From positions 62,001 through 126,000 of the forward strand of contig DAJPGA010000001.1 in the NCBI GenBank assembly GCA_025992895.1: DNA of 64,000 bases, in the 5' to 3' direction. This document shows, piece by piece, positions 1 to 7,812 of this stretch (positions are counted from its first letter, which is position 1; the number at the start of each line of letters is the position of its first letter). The notes under the pieces were generated by a model. It made no database searches and was not told the origin of the DNA. It saw only the letters and a list, made by a program, of their open reading frames with translations. Position numbers and translations under genes: made by a program. This DNA comes from Veillonellaceae bacterium (lineage in GTDB: Bacteria > Bacillota > Negativicutes > Veillonellales > Dialisteraceae).

Positions 1-496
1 GCATGCGGTAGCCGAATGTATCTGCCACAGCGCCGCCAAGGAGCGGTCCGAACATGATGCCCATGACCATGGCTGCCTGGAAGTATCCCATCGACCAGGA
101 CGTCTTCTCTTCCGGTGTGACAGAGACGACGATGGATAGACCTATCGGGACAAAGCCTCCGACAAGTCCCTGCAGGGTGCGGAGAAGCAGGAGCTGCCAG
201 GGCGCTGTCGCCATGCCGCTGAAGAAGGACGAAAGCACGACAGCGATAAGGACGATCGACATGACCGTCTTCGGTCCCCGCCTGTCCGCCTGGATCGACC
301 AGAACGGCGCGGAGAATGCGATCATGAAAGGTGTGACGCCGATAATGATCCCTGCCCAGAAAGCAGCCTCGCCGGGATCGGTGATGCCGAGCTCGGAAAG
401 GAACAAAGGCAGGAAGGACATGATGCCCATCATGGAGATGCCTGCGCCGATCTGGATCGCGCAGACGAGGTATATGACATGTTTCCAGTTTTTCAT
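1..496 (-). CDS. MFS transporter, N-terminal part (runs off the left edge)
   Basis: Reading leftward from an ATG at 496, the frame gives MKNWKHVIYLVCAIQIGAG and stays open to base 1. It contains several hydrophobic helices and a loop reading QADRRGPKTVM, the typical cytoplasmic motif A between helices 2 and 3 of the major facilitator superfamily. A GGAGAGG ribosome binding site sits just upstream of the start. About 165 residues are present, roughly the first five helices of a 12-helix protein. Drug/proton antiporters of the DHA1 type look like this, but the substrate cannot be read from the sequence. It is divergent from the Cys operon to its right. Confidence 0.8.
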   Translation of the reverse strand, partial: MKNWKHVIYLVCAIQIGAGISMMGIMSFLPLFLSELGITDPGEAAFWAGIIIGVTPFMIAFSAPFWSIQADRRGPKTVMSIVLIAVVLSSFFSGMATAPWQLLLLRTLQGLVGGFVPIGLSIVVSVTPEEKTSWSMGYFQAAMVMGIMFGPLLGGAVADTFGYRM

Positions 497-801
497 ATCC
501 CCTCTCCTTTCTTTTTCTAGTTGAATGGGACGGTTTTCCGTCCTTTTCTTATTATACTCCCTAAGAATAAAGAGTTGCTAACCGAAATGTTTAATGAAAA
601 GAAGGGAAACATTTTTCTTTCATCGTTTCTTATTCGCGAGGTCGCTTATTCAATTTCGCTATAGGAAATGAGTTTCTTATTTTATTTCGTTTCTGATTCT
701 TTTTCATGCTGCTGTTTCTTCTTTATTTTATTTATACAAATAGTATCGATTCGCAGGATGAAAAGCGTGAAATTCATATACGAATTTTTCTATTTCTTGC
801 A
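497..801. other. AT-rich intergenic region between divergent genes
   Basis: About 300 bases with no convincing ORF. A minus-strand -10 candidate (TATAAT, at 551-556) could serve the MFS gene. No strong -35 was found at 17 bp from it. Confidence 0.4.
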
Positions 802-830
802 TTGACAAACTTCTATAGGAATGGTAAAGT
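802..830 (+). promoter_or_regulatory. Sigma-70-type promoter of the Cys operon
   Basis: TTGACA at 802-807 and TAAAGT at 825-830 with a 17-bp spacer. Transcription would start near 837 and read into the first T-box. Confidence 0.8.
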
Positions 831-843
831 AAGTGCAACATAA

Positions 844-1072
844 TTTTGGCGATGAAGAAAAAGAGTACCTGAGCCTGTTCCTTTCAAGCGAGTCCGGACG
901 GTGGAAGCGGACAAGGAGAAATCAGCGAAGTGCATTTCCGAGCCCTGCAGGCGAATGAAGTAGCCGCAGCGGGAGCACCCGTTACAGCGCACATGAGATG
1001 TAGAAATACATGAAATTGGGTGGAATCACGAAGCTAAGCTCTCGTCCCTTTATGGGGAGGAGAGTTTTTTTG
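844..1072 (+). promoter_or_regulatory. T-box leader 1, specifier UGC (Cys)
   Basis: This shows the parts of a T-box riboswitch. There is an AGAGTA element on the 5' side of stem I, a specifier region GAAG-TGC-A (TGC at 931-933), the conserved CCCGTTACAG element, the T-box TGGGTGGAATCACG (1017-1030) and a terminator hairpin CTCTC...GAGAG followed by seven T (about 1039-1071). The codon was placed by alignment to the Met leaders at 34.2 and 45.8 kb, which have GAAG-ATG at the same distance from the downstream TGAGCC element. By family knowledge, uncharged tRNA-Cys would prevent termination. Confidence 0.85.
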
Positions 1073-1093
1073 ATATCCACCTAAAGCATAGAA

Positions 1094-1385
1094 ATCCATT
1101 ATGGCAATGAGGAAAAGAGTAGCTGTCTGAAAGTGCAAAGAGAGTTCCCGGAAGGTGAGAAGGGAAACACCGTAAGATAGTGAAGTGCATTTCTGAGCCG
1201 GCGCGCCGAACGAAGTAGGCGGCCCGGGAGACGCCCGTTACAGCGCAGGAGTGTATGGAGCCTGACCGGGTCCCATAAGCACTTCAAGAGGCCTTGCGGG
1301 GTGACCCCAGGGCGAATCAGGGTGGTAATCACGGAGCTTCCGTCCCTTGACATTCAAATGAATGCCCGGGGCGGAGGCTTTTTTT
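1094..1385 (+). promoter_or_regulatory. T-box leader 2 in tandem, specifier UGC (Cys)
   Basis: A second complete T-box follows directly, with no promoter visible between the two. It has AGAGTA, the specifier GAAG-TGC-A (TGC at 1186-1188), CCCGTTACAG, the T-box AGGGTGGTAATCACG (1319-1333) and a terminator GCTTCCG...CGGAGGC with a run of T ending near 1385. The first gene starts about 55 bases downstream. Both leaders read the same codon, so read-through would need two antitermination events. Confidence 0.85.
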
Positions 1386-1441
1386 AGGCCTATTTTCCTC
1401 CCCGCGGCGAATAATTTCTTATTCCTTAGGAGGAACATACC

Positions 1442-2569
1442 ATGGCCGATTTCGAAAAAATCAAAGACTTTATCATTGACCCGAGCATCCGCGAAGCACG
1501 TGCGCACGTAGAAGTGAAACGCGCAATGAACCCCTGCCCGATCGACTTTTCCCAGTTCCAGTCCACCAACCCGCGCTCCAACGGCATCGACAAGGAGTAC
1601 GGCGAAGGAGAGGACGCTTCGAACTTCAACATAGCAAGAAAGAAATACGACGACGATGAAGAACCGCAGTTCACTGCCTCCTTTGGCAGCGGCAAGGGAC
1701 AGCTCCCTGTAGAACCGGGCCGCTACCGCCTCATCTGGTCCCGCCACTGCCCGTGGGCGAACCGCATCGCGATTGCGATCGACCTCTTAGGCCTGGACAA
1801 GGTCATTTCCAAAGGCGTCGTCGATCCGCTCCGTCCGGCAGGCGTCGTAGGCGGCTGGTACTTCACCCTCGACAAGGATGATGTCGATCCCGTCCTCAAG
1901 ATCCATTCCCTCATGGAAGCCTACAAGAAGGGAAATCCGGACTATGACCAGCGTGCGACCGTCCCGGCTCTCGTCGACGTCACGACCGGCGCTGTCGTCA
2001 ACAACGACTACCACGACCTTGACATCCAGCTCTATGAAGGCTGGCAGGAATACATCGACAAGGACGCTCCGGATATTTATCCTGAAGAACTCCGCTACGA
2101 TATCGACGCACTGAATGACGTCATCTATGCCGACGTGAACCTGGCCGTCAATCTGGCGGCTCTGGCAGGAACGCAGGAAGAATACGAATACTACTATGAC
2201 CTCGTATTCGACCGTCTGGACTGGCTGGAAGAAAGACTTTCCACCCGCCGCTACCTCATGGGCGATACCATCACCTCTCCGGACATCCGCCTCTTCGTCA
2301 CGCTGACCCGTTTCGACCTCGTCTTCTATCAGAAATATCTTCTGAACAAGAAACGCCTCGTCGATTACCCGAACCTCTGGAACTATGCCAAAGACCTCTT
2401 CAGCATCCCTGCCTTCGGCAAGAATACAGACTTCAACTCCATGCGTCTTCGTTTCTACTACGTCGACCACACCCCGTTTGCAGATATGCCAAGACTGATG
2501 CCTAAGGGTCCGGACGACAGCCGCTGGCTGGAACCGAATGACAGAGCAGAAAAATTTTCCAAGAAATAA
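1442..2569 (+). CDS. Glutathione S-transferase family protein (glutathionyl-hydroquinone reductase type, YqjG/PcpF-like)
   Basis: 375 residues. The motif SRHCPWANR with Cys103 matches the CPWA active site of the Xi-class GSTs that reduce S-glutathionyl-hydroquinones. An all-helical GST C-terminal domain follows (about residues 190-350, with RRYLMGDTITSPDIRLFVTL). The start is supported by AGGAGG 8 bases upstream. E. coli YqjG is somewhat shorter. It is the first gene after two Cys T-boxes, which suggests a role linked to thiols. The true thiol partner is unknown, since many anaerobes lack glutathione synthesis. Confidence 0.85.
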   Translation: MADFEKIKDFIIDPSIREARAHVEVKRAMNPCPIDFSQFQSTNPRSNGIDKEYGEGEDASNFNIARKKYDDDEEPQFTASFGSGKGQLPVEPGRYRLIWSRHCPWANRIAIAIDLLGLDKVISKGVVDPLRPAGVVGGWYFTLDKDDVDPVLKIHSLMEAYKKGNPDYDQRATVPALVDVTTGAVVNNDYHDLDIQLYEGWQEYIDKDAPDIYPEELRYDIDALNDVIYADVNLAVNLAALAGTQEEYEYYYDLVFDRLDWLEERLSTRRYLMGDTITSPDIRLFVTLTRFDLVFYQKYLLNKKRLVDYPNLWNYAKDLFSIPAFGKNTDFNSMRLRFYYVDHTPFADMPRLMPKGPDDSRWLEPNDRAEKFSKK

Positions 2570-2590
2570 GTACGAATGAAAGGAGGAATC

Positions 2591-3925
2591 ATGGATCCCA
2601 TCACGCAGGAACTGACAAGCCTCATCCTTAAGACGGACGTCACAAGACGCCCCGATCTGGCCGAGGCAGGAAGAAGAGCCTTTGCCGACTATCTCGCATC
2701 CGCTCTGGCAGGAAGCAGGGAAGCAGCCGTCAAAAGGACAGCCGCCTTCCTTGAAAGCCGCAAAGGCGAAAGGGCCATCCTTGGCTTTGACGTAAGGACG
2801 ACGCCGGAAAACGCCGCCTTCTTCAATGGCTTTGCGTCCCACTACCTGGACTTTGACGATGCGGAAGCCAACCTCATGGGCCACTTCAGCACCGTCATCT
2901 TCTCCGCCCTCCTTGCGATTGCAGATCCCTCTGATACCTTCGAAGATTTCCTTGCAGGATACACGGCCGGCGCCGAGACCGAGGGGCTCCTTGGAAGACT
3001 CGTGAACCCGGCGCACAAGAAGCGCGGCTACCATCCGACAGCCACGATCGGCCCCATCGGCGCCGCCGCTGCCATTGCCCGCTTCCGCCGCCTTCCTGAA
3101 AAGGAAGCCAGCGAGCTCCTTTCCCTCGGCGCGACAGAATCTGCCGGCCTTGGCCTTGAGGCAGGGACAGACACCAAGCCCCTCCACTCCGGCTTTGCCG
3201 CCAGAAACGCCGTCTTCTCCTACTTTCTCATCCGCGACTGCGCTCTCACATCAAGCACGAGCGCCTTCAACAATGACAACGGATGGGCCGCCGTCACGGC
3301 AGGAAAGACGATCGCAGAAGGCGCCCTTTCCAAACGCTGGCTTTCCCCCGGAGAACTCATTTCCCCGGGCCTCTGGATGAAGAAACACCAGTACTGCTCC
3401 GCTGCCATTCCAGGCGCGGCTGCGCTGAAGTCCCTCTGGAAGAAAGGTGTCACGCTGGATACCATTTCCAAAGTGACATTCCACTTCCCGCCCGGCAAGA
3501 GCTACTCGCTCCACTACCATGCCCCCAAGACAGGCCAGCAGGGCCGCTTCTCGATGGAATACGTCGCCTGGCAGATCCTCACGAAGGGAGACGTCGATGA
3601 CGACCTCTTCCGCCTTGCCAAGACCCCGGCCTCCTTCACAAGAGCCCTTCCGAAATTCGGCATCCGGGAAGACCTTCCCCCTGCCGGCCAGGAAGTCCGC
3701 CGCATCGTCGTCACAGCCGACATGAAGGACGGAAGCCATTTCACGGAAGAAATCCTGAAACCGGACGGCTCGCCCGATCACCCCTTCACAAAAGGCGACC
3801 TCACAAAGAAACTCGCTTCTGCCTCCGATGAAGCATACGCAGAAGAAATGATCACCCTTCTCTCGGGAAGGCCTTCCATGAAAGAGCTCCTTGCGCTTCT
3901 CACTAAAGCAAGCCGCCATGTATAA
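2591..3925 (+). CDS. MmgE/PrpD family protein
   Basis: 444 residues from the ATG at 2591. The upstream in-frame ATG at 2576 is less likely, because the AAGGAGG site lies between the two. The protein matches the MmgE/PrpD fold: helical N-terminal domain with HYLDFDDAEANLMGHFS, then GYHPTATIGPIGAAAA and a smaller C-terminal domain. Known members include 2-methylcitrate dehydratase, aconitate decarboxylase and immunomodulating IRG1. There are no other methylcitrate-cycle genes nearby, so the substrate is open. It lies 21 bases after the GST gene and in the same operon, which suggests action on a sulfur amino-acid derivative or a related acid. Confidence 0.85.
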   Translation: MDPITQELTSLILKTDVTRRPDLAEAGRRAFADYLASALAGSREAAVKRTAAFLESRKGERAILGFDVRTTPENAAFFNGFASHYLDFDDAEANLMGHFSTVIFSALLAIADPSDTFEDFLAGYTAGAETEGLLGRLVNPAHKKRGYHPTATIGPIGAAAAIARFRRLPEKEASELLSLGATESAGLGLEAGTDTKPLHSGFAARNAVFSYFLIRDCALTSSTSAFNNDNGWAAVTAGKTIAEGALSKRWLSPGELISPGLWMKKHQYCSAAIPGAAALKSLWKKGVTLDTISKVTFHFPPGKSYSLHYHAPKTGQQGRFSMEYVAWQILTKGDVDDDLFRLAKTPASFTRALPKFGIREDLPPAGQEVRRIVVTADMKDGSHFTEEILKPDGSPDHPFTKGDLTKKLASASDEAYAEEMITLLSGRPSMKELLALLTKASRHV

Positions 3926-3939
3926 GAAAGGAAATCAAA

Positions 3940-4422
3940 TTGTACCGCTTACTCAATGCGAATGACGGCCATGAATACGCCGCCCTCGTCCATGATGCTT
4001 ATCAGGCAGATGGAGAACTGGGCATCGACTTTGCCGCCGTCACGCTCCCGGAAGAAAAACTCATCCGCGGACTCATCCTGAATCCCACCTACGGCCTCTT
4101 CATCGAAGGCCGCCTCGTCAGCGCCATCACGCTCAGGATGCCATGGGTGAAGAAACCGGGCCCCTATGGAGTTCCCCATCTTGGATGGGTCTCCACAAGG
4201 CCGGAAGAAAAGCACAAGGGATACGCCAGGAAACTCTTCTTCCTTCTGGAAGAACAAGTCCTCAAAGAAGAACTCCGCACCCCTGCCGTCACCCTCGGCA
4301 CAGCCGCCGAGCATCCCTGGCTCGTCAAAATGTATGAATCATGGGGATTTGAAATCGTCGAGACAAAGACGCTCCCCGGCAACAGCCACAAAACCGTTTA
4401 CATGAAAAAATCGTATCTCTGA
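3940..4422 (+). CDS. GNAT-family N-acetyltransferase
   Basis: 160 residues starting at TTG (3940), with AAAGGA about 8 bases upstream. The acetyl-CoA binding motif is visible as RPEEKHKGYARK (about residues 87-98), followed by the beta5 region and AEHPWLVKMYESWGFE near the C terminus, typical of the fold. The acceptor is unknown. Between a PrpD protein and amino-acid binding proteins under Cys T-boxes, an amino acid or thiol conjugate acceptor is plausible but only inferred. Confidence 0.8.
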   Translation: MYRLLNANDGHEYAALVHDAYQADGELGIDFAAVTLPEEKLIRGLILNPTYGLFIEGRLVSAITLRMPWVKKPGPYGVPHLGWVSTRPEEKHKGYARKLFFLLEEQVLKEELRTPAVTLGTAAEHPWLVKMYESWGFEIVETKTLPGNSHKTVYMKKSYL

Positions 4423-4438
4423 TCGAAAGGACCTCACC

Positions 4439-5281
4439 ATGCAGCTTAAATCCATCTTCAAAATCGCGGCCGCTGCCATCGCTGCCGCTTCCGTCATTGC
4501 CCTTGCAGGATGCGGCGGAGACAAGGACGCTTCCGCCTCTGCCGCCAAGAGCCAGGCATCCGGCGCCAAGACATACGTCGTAGCCACCCGCGGCACCTTC
4601 CGCCCCTTCACTTACATGGACGACAAGAACAACCTTACCGGCTATGACGTGGAAATCCTGAAAGAAGTCGAAAGACGAAATCCGGGCATCCACTTCGAAT
4701 TCAAGACCATGGCGCCTTCTGCAGGCTTTGTCGGCATGGAATCCGGACAGGTCGACATCGTCGCCAACCAGATCACCTACAATGAAGAACGCGCGGCAAA
4801 GACGATCTACACCAAGGAAGTCAACAACTACACCGCCAGAAAACTGGCCGTCAGAAATGACAGGAACGACATCAACAGCCTCGAAGACCTGAAGGGCAAG
4901 AAGGTCGTCACCACGACAAACAGCGAAGTCACCCGCCAGCTCCAGAAGATGAATGAAACCATGGATCCGAAGATGGACCTGATCTACACCGACAAAGGCT
5001 TCACCGAAGGGGCGAACCTCGTCGTCACCGGACGCGCAGATGCCACCCCGCAGTATGAAGTCTCCATCACAGACGCTGCCAAGACACTCGGCCTTCCGAT
5101 CAAAGCCGTAGGACCGGTCATCGCCAGCGATCCGACCTACTTCGCTCTTAGAAAAGACGAAGACCACCAGAAACTGGCCAATACCATCGACAAGACCCTG
5201 AAAGACATGAAGGCCGACGGCACGCTCAAGAAACTCTCGGAAGAGTTCCTCGGCAAAGATTACACCGTACCACAGCAGTAA
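4439..5281 (+). CDS. Amino-acid ABC transporter substrate-binding lipoprotein (copy 1)
   Basis: 280 residues. It has a lipoprotein signal with lipobox LAGC (Cys25), a short Ser/Ala linker, then a family 3 periplasmic binding fold (TYVVATRGTFRPFTY, LTGYDVEILKEVERR, ESGQVDIVANQITYNEERA). The second domain has the usual DLKGKKV and FTEGANLVVTGRADA stretches. It is anchored at the cytoplasmic membrane facing the periplasm. The next gene encodes a close paralogue. The Cys T-boxes make cystine, cysteine or a cysteine derivative the likely ligand (inference). Confidence 0.9.
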   Translation: MQLKSIFKIAAAAIAAASVIALAGCGGDKDASASAAKSQASGAKTYVVATRGTFRPFTYMDDKNNLTGYDVEILKEVERRNPGIHFEFKTMAPSAGFVGMESGQVDIVANQITYNEERAAKTIYTKEVNNYTARKLAVRNDRNDINSLEDLKGKKVVTTTNSEVTRQLQKMNETMDPKMDLIYTDKGFTEGANLVVTGRADATPQYEVSITDAAKTLGLPIKAVGPVIASDPTYFALRKDEDHQKLANTIDKTLKDMKADGTLKKLSEEFLGKDYTVPQQ

Positions 5282-5292
5282 AAGGAGAACCC

Positions 5293-6135
5293 ATGAAATT
5301 TTCTTCCCTTCTTAAAGGGGCAGCCGCCCTCATCGCTGCCGCTTCCGTCATCGCCCTTGCGGGATGCGGAGGGGACAAGGACGCTTCCGCCTCTGCCGCC
5401 AAGAGCCAGTCCGCCGGCGCCAAGACATATATCGTTGCCACCCGCGGCACCTTCCGTCCCTTCACCTATGTGGACGACAAAGGAAACCTTACCGGCTACG
5501 ATGTGGAAATCCTGAAAGAAGTCGAAAAAAGGAACCCGGGCATCCACTTCGAATACAAGATGATGCCGACTTCTGCCGCTTTCGTTGCCATCGAATCAGG
5601 CCAGGCGGATATCGTCGCCAATCAGGTCGGATATACGGACGAAAGAGCTGCCAAGACGATCTACACGAAGGAAGTCAACAACTACACCGCCAGAAAGATC
5701 GCCGTCAGGAATGACAGGAATGACATCAACAGCCTTGAAGACCTGAAGGGCAAGAAAGTCGCCGTCACGACGAACAGCGAAGCCGTCCGCCAGCTGCAGG
5801 ATCTCAACAAAACCTACAACCCGCCGATTGAACTCATTTACACCGACAAAGGATTCACCGAAGGCGCCAACCTCGTCGTCTCCGGACGCGCAGATGCCAC
5901 CCCGCAGTACGAAGTCTCCATCACGGACGCCGTAAAGACACTCGGCCTTCCGATCAAGGCCGTAGGCCCCGTCATTTCCAGTGTCCCCACCTACTTTGCA
6001 TTAAAGAAGGACGATGATCACCAGAAACTGGCCGACACCATCGACAAGACACTGAAAGACATGAAGGCCGACGGCACGCTCAAGAAACTCTCTGAAGAGT
6101 TCCTCGGCAAAGATTACACCGTACCACAGCAGTAA
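5293..6135 (+). CDS. Amino-acid ABC transporter substrate-binding lipoprotein (copy 2)
   Basis: 280 residues and the same length as copy 1, with which it shares most of its sequence, including the signal peptide, the lipobox (Cys25) and the whole C-terminal third. Differences cluster in the ligand-facing stretch (MMPTSAAFVAIESGQADIVA against MAPSAGFVGMESGQVDIVA) and around residues 155-180. It starts 11 bases after copy 1, with AAAGGAG upstream. A recent tandem duplication is the simplest explanation; the two may bind different forms of the ligand. Confidence 0.9.
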   Translation: MKFSSLLKGAAALIAAASVIALAGCGGDKDASASAAKSQSAGAKTYIVATRGTFRPFTYVDDKGNLTGYDVEILKEVEKRNPGIHFEYKMMPTSAAFVAIESGQADIVANQVGYTDERAAKTIYTKEVNNYTARKIAVRNDRNDINSLEDLKGKKVAVTTNSEAVRQLQDLNKTYNPPIELIYTDKGFTEGANLVVSGRADATPQYEVSITDAVKTLGLPIKAVGPVISSVPTYFALKKDDDHQKLADTIDKTLKDMKADGTLKKLSEEFLGKDYTVPQQ

Positions 6136-6202
6136 GACCCGGCAGAGCCCGGGACTCTGCCATTTCATTTCCAAGACCCTTTCCTGAAAGGAGGCGTTTC
6201 TC

Positions 6203-6886
6203 TTGGACCAATTCTTCAATTTCAATTACATGGTGAGCTCGCTCCCTATCCTGCTCTCCTACCTTGACGTGACGCTCTTCGTCACAGCCGTCTCCTTCCC
6301 GATCGGGCTTGCCATAGGAGCCGTCACTGCGCTGGCAAGGATCCACAAGACTCCTGTCTTCTCGCAGATCTCCTCTGTCTATATTTCCTTCATCCGCGGC
6401 ACCCCCTTCCTCGTCCAGCTCTTCCTCATCTGCTTCGGACTTCCGCAGGTGCTGCGCGCATTCGGCGCATCGGACATCCGCTCCGTGCCGGGCATCGTCT
6501 TCGTCCTCCTCATGATGTCGCTTCATGAAGGCGCCTACCTCTCCGAAGTCGTGAGAGGCGCCCTCTCTGCCGTCGAAAAAGGACAGCTCGAAGCCTGCCG
6601 CGCCATGAACCTCACCAAGAAGCGCACCTACTTCGGGATCATTTTCCCGCAGGCCTTCCGCTTCGCCGTACCGGTCCTTGGCAATACCCTGATTTCCTGC
6701 CTCAAGAATACATCCCTCATCTTCAATGCCGGCGTTGTCGACATGATGAGCAAGGCAGACCTCATGGGCGCCTACAGCTACCACCATCTGGAACTTTACC
6801 TTGACGTCGGGCTCATTTACATCGCCCTCTGCGCCATCGTCCAGATCGGCGTCATCATCGTGAACCGTTCATTCCGCTATGCGTAA
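6203..6886 (+). CDS. Amino-acid ABC transporter permease (HisM/GlnP type), first subunit
   Basis: 227 residues from a TTG start at 6203, with AAAGGAGG 8 bases upstream. It has five hydrophobic segments and the EAA loop of polar amino-acid permeases (GQLEACRAMNLTKKRTYFGIIFPQAFRFAVP, written here only as a description of residues about 127-160). It also has IRGTPFLVQLFLICFG near residues 65-80. It pairs with the next gene as a heterodimeric channel. No ATP-binding subunit is present in the operon, so the ATPase must come from elsewhere. Confidence 0.9.
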   Translation: MDQFFNFNYMVSSLPILLSYLDVTLFVTAVSFPIGLAIGAVTALARIHKTPVFSQISSVYISFIRGTPFLVQLFLICFGLPQVLRAFGASDIRSVPGIVFVLLMMSLHEGAYLSEVVRGALSAVEKGQLEACRAMNLTKKRTYFGIIFPQAFRFAVPVLGNTLISCLKNTSLIFNAGVVDMMSKADLMGAYSYHHLELYLDVGLIYIALCAIVQIGVIIVNRSFRYA

Positions 6887-6895
6887 GGAGGAACT

Positions 6896-7588
6896 ATGCT
6901 GAACTTTGACCAAATGGAGAAAATGACACTTCAGATTCTCCCCTACCTTCCTGCGACGCTGGAACTTCTCCTCTTCTCGCTTATTCTTGCGATCGTGCTG
7001 GGACTTGGGGCAGCCCTCTCCCGCATCTACCGCATCCCCATCCTGCAGCGTGTCTCCCAGGCCTACATTCTCCTGGGCCGCGCCGTACCGACACTCATCA
7101 TCCTCTACGTCGTCTTCTACGGGCTGCCGATGATCCTCCTCATGATCCGCGGCCAGGCCGATCTCACCCTCATCTCCGAGATCCCGCCATTCGCCTATGC
7201 CGTCGTAGGGCTTGGCCTTCACTCAGGCGCTTACCTTGCGGAAATCTTCTACTCCGCCTTCTACTCCGTCCCCAAAGGGCAGCTTGAAGCAGCAGAAGTC
7301 ATGGGCCTTTCCACCTTCCGCACCGTGAAGAACATCATCCTTCCGCAGGCACTCACCTTCGCCCTCCCCATGATGGCCAACGAAGTCCTGAACCTCCTCA
7401 AAGGCACCTCCATCGCAGCCCTCATCACCGTCGTCGAACTCTTCGGCGCCGCGAATATCCAGGCTGCCCTGACGAACCTTTACCTCGAAATCTACATCTC
7501 CGCCGCCCTCATCTACTGGGCGCTCAGCATAGCGATCGAAAGAGGCTTCCGCTTCGCCGAAAGAAGAGCAGGCTTCTACCTGAGATAA
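6896..7588 (+). CDS. Amino-acid ABC transporter permease (HisM/GlnP type), second subunit
   Basis: 230 residues, related to the preceding permease and starting 9 bases after it (AAGGAGG upstream). The EAA loop is seen around GQLEAAEVMGLSTFRTVKN and the five membrane spans are clear. It is the last gene of the Cys operon and is followed by a strong terminator. Family members import polar amino acids such as cystine, glutamine or histidine. The Cys T-boxes argue for cystine or a related compound. Confidence 0.9.
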   Translation: MLNFDQMEKMTLQILPYLPATLELLLFSLILAIVLGLGAALSRIYRIPILQRVSQAYILLGRAVPTLIILYVVFYGLPMILLMIRGQADLTLISEIPPFAYAVVGLGLHSGAYLAEIFYSAFYSVPKGQLEAAEVMGLSTFRTVKNIILPQALTFALPMMANEVLNLLKGTSIAALITVVELFGAANIQAALTNLYLEIYISAALIYWALSIAIERGFRFAERRAGFYLR

Positions 7589-7596
7589 GGAAATAG

Positions 7597-7638
7597 AAAA
7601 GCTGTGAAATCCAAATGACTGGATCTCACAGCTTTTTA
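7597..7638 (+). terminator. Terminator of the Cys operon
   Basis: AAAGCTGTGA and TCACAGCTTT arms followed by T residues, 9 bases after the last permease stop codon. Confidence 0.85.
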
Positions 7639-7772
7639 TGTTGGAAGGAAATGGAGGAATCAGAGAATTATCCTGCTGATTCAATTAAAGGGCCTTTTCT
7701 CCTTCCTTCATCCTGCTATTAATAAAATCCTACGAGCCGGATGCGCCGGTGATTTAGGCCCATTTCCCGCAC

Positions 7773-7798
7773 AAAAAAACTCCCGTTTTCACGGGAGT
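7773..7798 (-). terminator. Terminator of the rpmH-jag operon
   Basis: On the minus strand ACTCCCG...CGGGAGT is followed by seven T. It lies 15 bases beyond the jag stop codon. Confidence 0.9.
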
Positions 7799-7812
7799 CA
7801 TTTGTTTTCGTC

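Noticed and set aside
54..524. 156-codon plus-strand frame at the left edge
   Set aside because: Antisense to the MFS gene, whose helices and motif A are clear.
1787..3187. 466-codon minus-strand frame over the GST and PrpD genes
   Set aside because: It spans two supported genes and their spacer and has no family features.
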